In this document: piece by piece, positions 34,445 through 45,031 of the stretch | Layout: each line of letters begins with the position of its first letter | Numbering within the stretch: position 1 is the first letter of the stretch | Assembly: GCF_003258295.1 (NCBI RefSeq) | Contig: NZ_QKYN01000038.1 | Location: 17,076 to 81,075, forward strand | DNA length: 64,000 nucleotides | DNA from: Streptacidiphilus pinicola | GTDB lineage: Bacteria > Actinomycetota > Actinomycetes > Streptomycetales > Streptomycetaceae | Direction of reading: 5' to 3' | The notes under the pieces: model-generated | Told to the model about the DNA's origin: nothing | Database searches by the model: none | The model's input: the letters and a program-made list of their open reading frames with translations, nothing else | Position numbers and translations under genes: made by a program

Positions 34445-35179
34445 CTATTCGAAAAGGAAGGCGAAGACGGCGTCGCCGATCCGCTGGTCCGAGACCTCCG
34501 TGCCGTTGGCCTCCTCACGGGCGAACTTGACCGCCTGCTGCAGCTTCTCCACGCGCTCCAGCAACTGGTTGACGCGCCGCGCCGGCAGTGCGCCGGAGAA
34601 CTTCACCGTGGTCCAGTGACCGATCGTCACGTCCTCGGTGTAGACCTCGACCTGGGCCGGGTGCTTCTCGGTGGCCTCGGCCTTCACGTGGTTGCGGTAG
34701 ACCTTCTTGGTGCGGTTGGTCTTGACCGGCTCGGTACGCCAGCTGTCCGTCGACTCGTCCCGGTTCCACGACTCGGCGGCGTCCAGTACCGGCAGCTTCT
34801 TGACGAAGCCGTGCACGTCCACCAACTGCTTCTCCAGGAACAGCAGGTAGCTCACGGGCACCTCCGCCAGCAGCACCCGGCCGTCGACCTTCACGTCGGC
34901 GCGCGCGTCGCAGTTCGCCCAGTCCTTCGTCGCGGTGACGTCGAAGAGGCGGGTCAGCGAGGACGCCGTCGTGCGCAGCACGTCCTCGGCGTGGACCTGC
35001 ACCCGCGTCGACTCCGGCGGGAACATCTCGCCGTCCTCGTCGCGCGGCTGGTAGGTCCGGGCGATGCCGGTCAGCAGCGCGGTCTTCTGCACGTCGTGCT
35101 GCGCCTGGGTCAGGTCCGCCGAGGCCTTGGCCTTGACGCCCTTCTCGACGGCGATGATCTGGTTCAGCTTGGTGGCCAT
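34445..35179 (-). CDS. Conserved actinobacterial protein of unknown function (DUF7873-like), flanked by tRNA-like RNAs
   Basis: 244 residues from ATG 35177-35179 with GGGGGAA upstream. It begins MATKLNQIIAVEKGVKAKA; the middle has many charged and aromatic residues (STRVQVHAEDVLRTTASSL, WANCDARADVKVDGR, VSYLLFLEKQLVDVHGFVKKL), and the end a helical LPARRVNQLLERVEKLQQAVKFA. The composition is cytosolic; no signal, TM, nuclease, HTH or TROVE motif. I recall this family, under the name DUF7873, from phage-like or tRNA-rich places in Streptomyces, but cannot verify it. Here it starts 34 bases after a tRNA-Tyr-like sequence and is followed by a permuted tRNA-like RNA, all on one strand, so it may bind or process those RNAs. 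Function unproven. Confidence 0.75.
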   Translation of the reverse strand: MATKLNQIIAVEKGVKAKASADLTQAQHDVQKTALLTGIARTYQPRDEDGEMFPPESTRVQVHAEDVLRTTASSLTRLFDVTATKDWANCDARADVKVDGRVLLAEVPVSYLLFLEKQLVDVHGFVKKLPVLDAAESWNRDESTDSWRTEPVKTNRTKKVYRNHVKAEATEKHPAQVEVYTEDVTIGHWTTVKFSGALPARRVNQLLERVEKLQQAVKFAREEANGTEVSDQRIGDAVFAFLFE

Positions 35180-35212
35180 GACTGTTCCCCCGTGAATGGA
35201 ATTCTCGCTGGG

Positions 35213-35290
35213 TGCGTCGCCAGGGAATCGAACCCCGCAAGCCATCCGGCCAGGGCTTTACAGGCCCCGTTGTGTCCCAGCACTCGACGC
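35213..35290 (-). tRNA. tRNA-Tyr(GUA)-like sequence with a reduced D arm
   Basis: On the minus strand: acceptor GCGTCG pairs with CGACGC (6 bp), anticodon arm GGGGC-CTGTAAA-GCCCT with anticodon GTA and U33, a class II variable arm GCC-GGAT-GGC, and T arm CGGGG-TTCGATT-CCCTG. The D arm is at most three base pairs (GTG-CTGGGA-CAC), U8-A9 are missing, and the end is ACCCA instead of ACCA. It may be a degenerate tRNA or a tRNA mimic. GCTGGG in its D region can also pair with CCCAGC just after its 3' end (35212-35207), which would break the acceptor stem. Confidence 0.45.
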
Positions 35291-35497
35291 TCGGTGCGGG
35301 CGGTCTCCGTCCCGCTGGCACGAGGTTAGGTGGGGTCCCGCCGACGCGGCCATCGAATTTCCGTGCCCTGCAATCGGCAATCGGCACCCGCCGCGGCCAC
35401 GCCAGCTCGGCGGCCGGGGCCGGAACAGCGGGCCGGCCGGCTGGAGCCGCACGGAGCGGCGGCCGATACTGGTGGGAACAGCCGAAGGGAGGCAGTC

Positions 35498-35689
35498 ATG
35501 CGCAAGGTAGCCGACTGCCGGGATTACCCGAGCGAGGTGAACTGCACGCTCACCATCGCCGGGGACGAGGAGGAAGTCGTCCGCGCGGCCGCCGAGCACG
35601 CCGTCTCGGTGCACAGCGAGACGGACAGCCCTGAGCTCCGTGCCCAGATCCGCCAAGCCCTCAAGGACGAGGCGCTCACCGGCGCCTGA
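35498..35689 (+). CDS. DUF1059 small protein
   Basis: 63 residues from ATG 35498, AAGGGAGG upstream. MRKVADCRDYPSEVNCTLTIAGDEEEV and the end helix match the DUF1059 family: small cytoplasmic proteins with two conserved cysteines (Cys7, Cys16) and an acidic helix. Function unknown. Single gene, followed by a hairpin. The upstream interval 35291-35497 contains no other gene. Confidence 0.8.
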   Translation: MRKVADCRDYPSEVNCTLTIAGDEEEVVRAAAEHAVSVHSETDSPELRAQIRQALKDEALTGA

Positions 35690-35711
35690 TCCCCGCCCCC
35701 TCCCACGGCGA

Positions 35712-35737
35712 CGGCGCCCCGCAACCGCGGGGCGCCG
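35712..35737 (+). terminator. 11-bp terminator after the DUF1059 gene
   Basis: CGGCGCCCCGC (35712-35722) and its exact complement (35727-35737) enclose AACC, 23 bases after the stop. Confidence 0.75.
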
Positions 35738-36038
35738 CCGGCGAAGTCGTACTCGCTGTCGGCGCGGGCGCTCCGGAGCGGCCACCGCTCCTCACGGCCC
35801 AGAGACCGGACCTGTCTGATCAGGGCGCTCACCCCCAGCAGGAGCAGCCCGGGCGTGCTGGCGGGCGTCGGTCGGCGATTATGGCATCTCATGCCGTCGA
35901 GCGTGCGACCCAGAAGCACCCTCGCGCTCCTGGTCGTGAGGCTGGAACTCCCCGGGCCCCTGAAAGCCATCGGCGCTCGACTCTTCCACGGGAAGAGCCG
36001 GGCGCCGTTGTTGTGTCAGGAGGAGCCGCGCGAGGGCA
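35738..36038. other. 300-bp interval with no supported gene
   Basis: Open frames here on both strands have poor codon use and no ribosome sites. The only feature seen is a 13-bp interrupted palindrome GGCAT-CTC-ATGCC at 35883-35895, of unknown meaning. The minus strand 35970 to 35738 could be a decayed gene remnant (frame with GVSALIRQVRSLGREE), but I cannot name one. Confidence 0.5.
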
Positions 36039-36896
36039 TCAGTACTGGTAGAAGCCGCGACCGGACTTGCGGCCCAGCAGGCCGGCGTCGACCATGCGCT
36101 GCAGCAGCGGCGGGGCCGCGTACAGGGGCTCCTTGAACTCGTCGTACATCGACTCGGCGATGGAGACGATGGTGTCCAGGCCGATCAGGTCGCACAGGCG
36201 CAGCGGGCCCATGGGGTGGGCGCAGCCGGCCTCCATGCCCTTGTCGATGTCCTCGGCCGTGGCGATGCCGGACTCGAACATCCGGACCGCGGACAGCAGG
36301 TAGGGCACCAGCAGCGCGTTGACCACGAAGCCGGCCCGGTCGCGGGCGCGGATCGGGTCCTTGGCGAGCGCCTCGCGGGTGAAGGCCTCGGCGCGGGCGA
36401 CGGTCTCGGCGGAGGTGGTCAGCGTCGGGATGATCTCGACCAGCTTCTGCACCGGGGCCGGGTTGAAGAAGTGGATGCCGAGGACCTGCTCCGGCCGGCC
36501 GGTCGCGGAGGCGAGCTTGACGATCGGGATGGAGGAGGTGTTCGAGGCGAGGATCGCGTCGCGGCGCTCGACGACCCGGTCGAGCGTCTCGAAGATCGCG
36601 ATCTTGATGTCCTCCCGCTCCGCGACGGCCTCGACCACCAGGTCGCGGTCGGCGAAGTCGGCCAGCTCGGTGGTGAAGGAGATCCGTGCCAGCGCGGCGT
36701 CGCGGTCCTCCTCGGAGAGCTTGCCGCGGCGGACGGCGGTGTCCAGGGAGGTGGTGATCCGGGTGCGGCCCAGCTCCAGGGCCTCACCGCTCGCCTCGGA
36801 GACCTTGACGTCCAGACCCGAGCGCGCGAAGACCTCCGCGATGCCCGACCCCATGAGGCCGCAGCCGACCACTCCTACCCGCGCGATGTCGCTCAC
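36039..36896 (-). CDS. 3-hydroxybutyryl-CoA dehydrogenase
   Basis: 285 residues from GTG 36894-36896 (MSDIARVGVVGCGLMGSG). NAD loop VVGCGLMGSGIAEVFA, catalytic HFFNPAPVQKLVEII (His and Asn), and GFVVNALLVPYLLSA followed by the C-domain DIDKGMEAGCAHPMGPLRLCDLIGLD are the full 3HCDH architecture. It oxidises or reduces acetoacetyl-/3-hydroxybutyryl-CoA in fatty-acid or butanoate metabolism and may feed polyketide starter units. Monocistronic, divergent from the SDR gene. Confidence 0.92.
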   Translation of the reverse strand: MSDIARVGVVGCGLMGSGIAEVFARSGLDVKVSEASGEALELGRTRITTSLDTAVRRGKLSEEDRDAALARISFTTELADFADRDLVVEAVAEREDIKIAIFETLDRVVERRDAILASNTSSIPIVKLASATGRPEQVLGIHFFNPAPVQKLVEIIPTLTTSAETVARAEAFTREALAKDPIRARDRAGFVVNALLVPYLLSAVRMFESGIATAEDIDKGMEAGCAHPMGPLRLCDLIGLDTIVSIAESMYDEFKEPLYAAPPLLQRMVDAGLLGRKSGRGFYQY

Positions 36897-37061
36897 GTGT
36901 GGCTTCCCCAGTTCCGTTCGTCGAAGACTTCCATTCAGTGCAACGCCCGACGTTACCTGCTCGCTCCCCGCGTGTCCGCCGCCGGACCTGCCAACAGCGG
37001 GCCAGGATGAACTGGACGAACACACCAACCAGACGATCACATGACCGGGAGGGAGAGCGTC

Positions 37062-37889
37062 GTGGGCCTGCGAAGCCTGGAGGGGCAGTCCGCCCTGGTG
37101 ACCGGCGCGGGGCGCGGGATCGGGCGGGAGATCGCGCTCGGCCTGGCCGAGGAGGGCATGAACCTGGGCCTGCTCGGCCGGCATCGGGACACCCTCACCG
37201 AGACCCTGCGCGCCTGTGCGCGGCACGGTGTGAAGTGCGTCGCCTTCGCCGCCGACGTCGCGCACCCGGGACAGGTGAAGGCGGCGGTCAACAGCGTCCA
37301 GCGTGACCTGGGCCGGATCGACCTGCTGGTCAACAATGCGGGACAGGTGGACCGCGCCGAGGTGCCGCTGTGGGAGGCGGACCAGGCGCAGTGGTGGCAG
37401 GTGGTGGAGACGAACCTGCGCGGACCGTTCAACCTGCTGCGCTCGGTGCTGCCGGGAATGGTCGAACGCGGCGCGGGCCGCGTGGTCAACCTCAACAGCG
37501 GTTTCGCGCTGCGCCCCGACAGCCGCTACACCGCGTACGCGACCTCCAAGGCGGCCCTGCTGCGGCTGAGCGACAACCTCGCCGAGTCGCTGCGCCCGCA
37601 CGGCGTCACCGTCCTGGACATCAGCCCCGGCGCGGTGGCGACGGACATGACCGCGCACATGCCGATGTTCGCGGGCATGGTGCACTGGGGCAGCATCCCC
37701 TATGTGGTCTCGACCGTCGTCGGCGCCGCCCGAGGCCGCTTCGACCCGCTGCACGGCCGCTTCCTCCACCTCGGCCAGGACGACCTCGAGGCCCTGCTCC
37801 GCGACGCCGAGCTCATTCGCGACCGCGACGCCCGCACCCTGCGCCTGCGCCCCTACGGCGACGAGGACCCGTTGGCGGCCTACGCCTGA
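37062..37889 (+). CDS. Short-chain dehydrogenase/reductase
   Basis: 275 residues from GTG 37062, directly after GGGAGGGAGAG; ATG 37041 is the outer alternative. TGAGRGIG, NNAG, Ser in NLNSGF, and YTAYATSK (Tyr and Lys) are the SDR set. An Arg (GRHRD) after the second strand suggests NADPH. The C-terminal GRFLHLGQDDLEALLRDAELI is shorter and less conserved than FabG. Role unknown; it ends 93 bp before argC and is unlikely to be cotranscribed because the arg promoter lies between. Confidence 0.82.
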   Translation: MGLRSLEGQSALVTGAGRGIGREIALGLAEEGMNLGLLGRHRDTLTETLRACARHGVKCVAFAADVAHPGQVKAAVNSVQRDLGRIDLLVNNAGQVDRAEVPLWEADQAQWWQVVETNLRGPFNLLRSVLPGMVERGAGRVVNLNSGFALRPDSRYTAYATSKAALLRLSDNLAESLRPHGVTVLDISPGAVATDMTAHMPMFAGMVHWGSIPYVVSTVVGAARGRFDPLHGRFLHLGQDDLEALLRDAELIRDRDARTLRLRPYGDEDPLAAYA

Positions 37890-37915
37890 GCCGGTCTCCC
37901 GACCGGGTCGCCCGG

Positions 37916-40201
<2,286 letters not shown>

Positions 40202-40224
40202 CGACCCGAGGACTGAGAACTGTC

Positions 40225-41172
40225 GTGCAGATCGCACCCAAGGGCGAACAGGCCCGCAACAACACCGCGCTCCCCAAGGCGATGACCCTGGTCGAGGCCC
40301 TGCCGTGGCTGGAGCGCTTCCACGGCAAGACCGTCGTCATCAAGTTCGGCGGCAACGCCATGGTCGACGACCAGCTCAAGGCCGCGTTCGCGCAGGACGT
40401 GGTGTTCCTGCGCTACGCGGGCCTGCGCCCGGTCGTCGTCCACGGCGGCGGCCCGCAGATCAACGCGCAGCTGGCCAGGCTGGGCCTGGAGTCCACCTTC
40501 ACCAACGGCCTGCGCGTGACCACGCCGGAGACCATGGACGTGGTCCGCATGGTGCTGGCCGGACAGGTCCAGCGCGACCTGGTCGGCCTGCTCAACGAGC
40601 ACGGCCCCTTCGCCGTCGGCATGACCGGCGAGGACGCGCACACCATGACCGCCGTCAAGCGCTACGCCGAGGTCGACGGCGAGCAGGTCGACATCGGCCT
40701 GGTCGGTGACATCGCCAACGTCGACGCCGGGGCGGTCAAGGCGCTGCTGGAGGACGGGCGCATCCCCGTCATCTCCTCCGTGGCCCGCGGCTCCGACGGC
40801 CACGTCTACAACGTCAACGCCGACACCGCCGCGAGCGCGATGGCGGTGGCGCTGCGGGCCGAGATGCTCGTCGTGCTCACCGACGTCGAGGGCCTCTACG
40901 TCGACTGGCCGCACTCGGACGACGTGATCAGCCAGCTGACCGCAGGTGAGCTGGAGAAGCTGCTGCCGACGCTGGCCAGCGGCATGGTGCCCAAGATGGA
41001 GGGCTGCCTGCGTGCCGTCCGCGAGGGCGTCGGCACCGCGCGCGTCCTGGACGGCCGCGTCCAGCACAGCCTGCTGCTGGAGATCTTCACCGACGAGGGC
41101 ATCGGCACGATGGTCGTGGCCGACCCCGAGACCGACACCGAACTGACCGTGATGGCCGGGGGGCTGGCATGA
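40225..41172 (+). CDS. argB: Acetylglutamate kinase
   Basis: 315 residues from GTG 40225. VIKFGGNAM (38-46) carries the catalytic Lys, HGGGPQIN (73-80) binds the phosphates, and [12 protein letters not shown] and [11 protein letters not shown] follow. The N-terminal helix before the core ([15 protein letters not shown]) is the extension seen in arginine-sensitive hexameric NAGKs, so feedback inhibition is likely. Overlaps argD by four bases. Confidence 0.96.
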   Translation: MQIAPKGEQARNNTALPKAMTLVEALPWLERFHGKTVVIKFGGNAMVDDQLKAAFAQDVVFLRYAGLRPVVVHGGGPQINAQLARLGLESTFTNGLRVTTPETMDVVRMVLAGQVQRDLVGLLNEHGPFAVGMTGEDAHTMTAVKRYAEVDGEQVDIGLVGDIANVDAGAVKALLEDGRIPVISSVARGSDGHVYNVNADTAASAMAVALRAEMLVVLTDVEGLYVDWPHSDDVISQLTAGELEKLLPTLASGMVPKMEGCLRAVREGVGTARVLDGRVQHSLLLEIFTDEGIGTMVVADPETDTELTVMAGGLA

Positions 41173-42353
41173 GCGCGAAGAACGAAGAACTGACCACCCG
41201 TTGGCAGCACGCGCTGATGGACAACTTCGGCACTCCGCGGCTGCCGCTGGTCCGCGGCGAGGGCGTGCACGTCTGGGACGCCGAGGGCAAGCGCTACACC
41301 GACTACCTCGGCGGCATCGCGGTCAACTCCCTCGGCCACGCCCACCCGGCGATCGTCGCGGCGGTCACCCAGCAGGTCGGCACCCTCGGCCACGTCTCGA
41401 ACCTCTTCATGGCCGAGCAGCCGATCCGGCTGGCCGAACGGCTGATCGCCTGCTCCGGCCGCGAGGACGCGCGGGTCTACTTCTCCAACTCCGGCGCCGA
41501 GGCCAACGAGGCCGCCTTCAAGCTGGCCCGGCTCACCGGCCGTACCGGCATGGTCTCCGCGCTGGGCGCGTTCCACGGCCGCACCATGGGCGCGCTCGCG
41601 CTGACGGCCCAGCCGAAGAAGCAGGACGGCTTCCACCCGCTGCCCGGCGACGTCAGCAACGTCCCCTACGGCGACGTGGACGCGCTGCGGGCCGCGGTGA
41701 CCGAGGAGACCGCCGCGGTCATCCTGGAGCCGATCCAGGGCGAGAACGGCGTCGTCGTCCCGCCGGCCGAGTACCTGGTCGCGGCCCGGGAGATCACCCG
41801 TGCCAAGGGCGCGCTGCTGATCCTGGACGAGATCCAGACCGGCATCGGCCGCTGCGGCCACTGGTTCCAGTACCAGGCCTTCGACGGCGTCGACCCGGAC
41901 GTGGTGACCCTCGCCAAGGGCCTCGGCGGCGGCCTGCCGATCGGCGCGACCCTCGCCTTCGGCGAGGCGGCGCAGCTGTTCAAGCCCGGCCACCACGGCT
42001 CGACCTTCTCCGGCAACCCGGTCGTCTGCGCGGCGGCCAACGCGGTGCTCGACACCATCGAGCAGCAGGGTCTGCTGGACCAGGTCACCAAGGTCGGCGA
42101 GCGCCTGCGCGCCGGGATCGCCGCGATCGGCGACCCGCTGGTGGACCACGTCCGCGGTGCGGGCCTGCTGATCGGCGTCGCGCTCACCCGTCCGGTCGCG
42201 GGCGAGCTCCAGGCCGCGCTGCAGCGGGCGGGCTTCCTGGTGAACGCCGCGACCCCGGACGTCATCCGGTTGGCCCCGCCGCTGATCCTGACCGAGCGGG
42301 ACGTGGACGCGTTCCTCGCAGTCCTCCCGGGTGTGCTCCGTTCGATCAAGTAA
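41169..42353 (+). CDS. argD: Acetylornithine aminotransferase
   Basis: 394 residues; ATGA overlap with argB. PLP site: [21 protein letters not shown] (Asp220 to PLP), and [13 protein letters not shown] with Lys250 as the Schiff base. Class III aminotransferase, giving N-acetylornithine from the semialdehyde. The 14-bp gap to argR suggests cotranscription. Confidence 0.96.
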   Translation: MSAKNEELTTRWQHALMDNFGTPRLPLVRGEGVHVWDAEGKRYTDYLGGIAVNSLGHAHPAIVAAVTQQVGTLGHVSNLFMAEQPIRLAERLIACSGREDARVYFSNSGAEANEAAFKLARLTGRTGMVSALGAFHGRTMGALALTAQPKKQDGFHPLPGDVSNVPYGDVDALRAAVTEETAAVILEPIQGENGVVVPPAEYLVAAREITRAKGALLILDEIQTGIGRCGHWFQYQAFDGVDPDVVTLAKGLGGGLPIGATLAFGEAAQLFKPGHHGSTFSGNPVVCAAANAVLDTIEQQGLLDQVTKVGERLRAGIAAIGDPLVDHVRGAGLLIGVALTRPVAGELQAALQRAGFLVNAATPDVIRLAPPLILTERDVDAFLAVLPGVLRSIK

Positions 42354-42367
42354 GGGACACTTGCTCC

Positions 42368-42910
42368 ATGACCGAACCCCATCGCGACGCGCCGACCACG
42401 TCCGCGGCAGGCCAGCAGCTGCCGCAGACGCGTACGGCGCGCCACCGGCGGATCGTGGAGCTGCTGACCCGTCAGCCCGTCCGCTCGCAGAGCCAGCTGG
42501 CGAAGCTCCTCGCCGACGACGGGCTGACGGTCACTCAGGCCACCCTCTCGCGCGACCTCGACGAGCTCGGCGCCGTCAAGATCCGCAACTCCGACGGCGC
42601 GCTCATCTACGCCGTTCCGGCGGAGGGCGGCGACCGGACGCCGTTGGCGCCGATGGGGGAGTCCGCGAGCGAAAGCCGGATGGCGCGGCTGGCGGCTGAG
42701 CTCCTCGTCTCGGCGGTGGCCTCGGGCAACCTCGTGGTGCTTCGGACGCCGCCGGGCGCGGCGCAGTTCTTCGCCTCCTCGATCGACCAGTCCGGGGTGG
42801 AGGAGATCATCGGCACGATCGCGGGCGACGACACGGTCCTGGTCATCAGCAGGGACCCCAACGGGGGCCAGGATCTGGCCCAGTACCTGCTGCGACTTGC
42901 GCAATCCTGA
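42368..42910 (+). CDS. argR: Arginine repressor
   Basis: 180 residues from ATG 42368. N-terminal winged helix ([25 protein letters not shown]) and the C-terminal arginine-binding hexamerisation domain ([19 protein letters not shown] and [15 protein letters not shown]; the GDD binds arginine). Last gene of the operon it controls; the ARG boxes before argC and argG are its expected targets. Confidence 0.97.
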   Translation: MTEPHRDAPTTSAAGQQLPQTRTARHRRIVELLTRQPVRSQSQLAKLLADDGLTVTQATLSRDLDELGAVKIRNSDGALIYAVPAEGGDRTPLAPMGESASESRMARLAAELLVSAVASGNLVVLRTPPGAAQFFASSIDQSGVEEIIGTIAGDDTVLVISRDPNGGQDLAQYLLRLAQS

Positions 42911-42930
42911 GTCAGTTGCCACTACCTCAA

Positions 42931-43005
42931 GGGGCGCGGGGATGGCCCTGCGCGTTCGGGGCTCTATCGCCTTGGGTGGCTTGTCGCGCAGTTCCTCGCG
43001 CCCCC
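42931..43005. repeat. Dispersed inverted repeat, copy 2 (shortened)
   Basis: The left arm keeps only the outer 12 bases (42931-42942, GGGGCGCGGGGA), followed by ATGGCCCTGCGCGTTCGG as in copy 1 but without about 25 bases between. The right arm (42984-43004) has a single change (TTCCTCG). It lies between convergent argR and P450 genes; the P450 stop codon begins at its edge (43005-43007). It may serve as a bidirectional terminator. Confidence 0.75.
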
Positions 43006-44378
43006 TAGGTAGTGCAGCGAACCGTTGCGTCGATAGGCCGGGATGGCTGCAGGGTCAACCCCGTGAAGGGCTTCACCTCGGCCGGGTCGGTGTCCACGCG
43101 CCACCGCTGGGCGAGCACGGCGAGCAGGAGCGCCGCCTCCACCAGCGCGAACCTGGCTCCCAAGCAGGTGCGTTGGCCGCCGCCGAAGGGGAACCAGGCG
43201 TGGTCGGGGACGGGGGTGGGGGCGTCGGGGTCCCACCGCTCCGGGTGGAAGGCGTCCGGCTCGGGGAAGAGGCGCGGGTCGCGGTGGACGGACCACTGGC
43301 TGGCCCAGACCGTGGTGCCGACGGGCACCTCGCGGTCGCCGAGGCGCGCGCCCGCGCGCGCGACGCCGCTGATGAGCCAGATCGGCGGGTAGAGCCGTAG
43401 CGACTCCTTGACCAGCGCCTGGGTGAACGGCAGGCGGGCGTAGTCGTCGAACGCCGGCAGGCGCCCGTTCAGGACCTCGGCGAGCTCGGCGTCGAGGCAG
43501 GCGCGGGCCTCGGGGGAGCCGGAGAGCAGGTGCCAGGTCCAGGTGAGGGTCGTGGACGTGGTCTCGTGGCCGCCGATGTAGAGGGTGACGGCCTCGTCCC
43601 GCAGCTCCTTGTCCGACAGCGGCGCGCCCTTCTCGTCGCGCGCGGCGAGCAGCCGGCTCAGCAGGTCGTCGCGTTCCTCGCCCGCCGCCCGCGCGGCGTG
43701 GTGCTCGTCGATGATGCGGTGGATCTCCGCGTCCAACTCGGCCACGGCCGCCTGGAGTCGGCGGCGGCCGGGGGTCGGCACCCAGCCGGGGAAGAAGGCG
43801 GTGACGCCGCGCAGCTCCGCGCCGATCTCCTGCTGGGCGACGGCCATCGCCCGCGCGATGACCTCCTCGCGGCCGGCGGTCTCCACGCCGAACAGGGTGC
43901 GGACCGCGATCCGCTGCGTCAGCCGCGTCATCTCCCGCTGGACGTCGATCCGTTGGCCGTCCTGCCAGGTGCCGGCCACCGCGTCGGCGCACTCGACCAT
44001 CGTGGACGCGTAGGAGCGGACCTGCCGTGGGCGGACGGACGGCTGCACCAGCGCGCGCTTGCGGCGCCAGTCCTCGCCGGTGCTGGTGACCACGCCCTCG
44101 CCCAGGACGGCGTGCAGGGCGTAGCCCAGGTCGGCCTGGGCGAAGGTGGTTTCGGCGCCGGCCAGGAGGTCGTTGACGTCCTCGGGGCGGGAGACCAGCA
44201 GGCAGCGCTTGGGGCCGAGCCGCCAGCGCGCCCAGTCGCCGTGTTCGTCGCGCAGGTGGCAGAAGAAGGCCAACGGGTCGCGGGCGAAGGCGGGCAGGTT
44301 GCCCAGCAGCGGCAGCCCACGCGGACCGGGGGAGTGGGACGCGGTGTTTCCCTTGGCAGAGGCCAGAGTTGAGGTCAC
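43005..44378 (-). CDS. Cytochrome P450
   Basis: 457 residues. I-helix GGHETTS (269-275) for O2 activation, K-helix ESLR (325-328), and the heme loop WFPFGGGQRTCLG with Cys405 as ligand. The sequence resembles class I bacterial P450s of the CYP102/CYP110-like broad group more than the macrolide CYP107s; redox partners are not adjacent. Substrate unknown. The last codons touch the dispersed repeat. Confidence 0.92.
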   Translation of the reverse strand: MTSTLASAKGNTASHSPGPRGLPLLGNLPAFARDPLAFFCHLRDEHGDWARWRLGPKRCLLVSRPEDVNDLLAGAETTFAQADLGYALHAVLGEGVVTSTGEDWRRKRALVQPSVRPRQVRSYASTMVECADAVAGTWQDGQRIDVQREMTRLTQRIAVRTLFGVETAGREEVIARAMAVAQQEIGAELRGVTAFFPGWVPTPGRRRLQAAVAELDAEIHRIIDEHHAARAAGEERDDLLSRLLAARDEKGAPLSDKELRDEAVTLYIGGHETTSTTLTWTWHLLSGSPEARACLDAELAEVLNGRLPAFDDYARLPFTQALVKESLRLYPPIWLISGVARAGARLGDREVPVGTTVWASQWSVHRDPRLFPEPDAFHPERWDPDAPTPVPDHAWFPFGGGQRTCLGARFALVEAALLLAVLAQRWRVDTDPAEVKPFTGLTLQPSRPIDATVRCTT

Positions 44379-44409
44379 GCGGTCAGGATGGCCCGGGTGG
44401 CGCCAGGTC

Positions 44410-44889
44410 TCAAGAGACGGCCTCGCCCCGCATGTGGCCGAAGATCAGGCTGGTCTCGGTGTGGGCGACGGCCGGATGCGCGGTCAGGTGGTCCAGCACG
44501 AAGTCGCGCAGCGCGTCCGTGTCCGCGACGGCGATGTGCAGCAGGTAGTCGTCCGCGCCGGCGAGGTGGTACGCGGCCACGACGCCGGGCAGGCGCGGGA
44601 TCTCGGCCGTGAAGCTGGAGATCCGCTCCTTGGTGTGCGCGTGCAGCCGGACCGAGATCATCGCCTGGATGCCCAGCCCGAGCGCGCCCGGGTCCACGTC
44701 CGCGTGGAAGCCGCGGATCACGCCGCGCTCGCGCAGCGCGCGCATGCGCGACAGGCAGGTGGACGGCGCGATACCGACGGCCTCGGCGATGGCGTTGTTC
44801 GGCATCCGCGCGTCCTGCGCGAGCAGGCGCAGGATGGCGCGGTCGACGGGCGCGAGCGCGGGCTGCGGATTCTTCGGCACAAGGCCCAT
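44410..44889 (-). CDS. Lrp/AsnC-family regulator
   Basis: 159 residues from ATG 44887-44889. N-terminal HTH (DARMPNNAIAEAVGIAPSTCLSRMRAL) and C-terminal RAM domain (GVVAAYHLAGADDYLLHIAV, binding amino acids). Divergent from the gamma-lyase gene across 142 bp and so probably its regulator, responding to an amino acid such as methionine or cysteine. Octameric in the family. Confidence 0.9.
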   Translation of the reverse strand: MGLVPKNPQPALAPVDRAILRLLAQDARMPNNAIAEAVGIAPSTCLSRMRALRERGVIRGFHADVDPGALGLGIQAMISVRLHAHTKERISSFTAEIPRLPGVVAAYHLAGADDYLLHIAVADTDALRDFVLDHLTAHPAVAHTETSLIFGHMRGEAVS

Positions 44890-44905
44890 CGTGCCCGCCG
44901 CAGCC

Positions 44906-44978
44906 GAAGATGTACACAACGAAGCGAGGCAGGCTCGAATCTTCTGCGGAACTGTGGCGTCGGATGCGTCGGATCTTC
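44906..44978. promoter_or_regulatory. Spaced ATCTTC/GAAGAT sites in the lrp-divergent region
   Basis: GAAGAT at 44906-44911 and ATCTTC at 44939-44944 and 44973-44978 are spaced 33-34 bases (about three helical turns) between divergent genes, the spacing expected for an Lrp octamer wrapping DNA. The hexamer is short, so chance is possible. Confidence 0.3.
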
Positions 44979-45031
44979 ATTCTGGGGCCACCCCCGCAGC
45001 ACCACACAGCCCTCGACGAGGAGGACTCCCC

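Noticed and set aside
35738..36038. Minus-strand frame containing GVSALIRQVRSLGREE as a gene
   Set aside because: No ribosome site, no recognisable family, and it overlaps the hairpin and the end of the DUF1059 gene.
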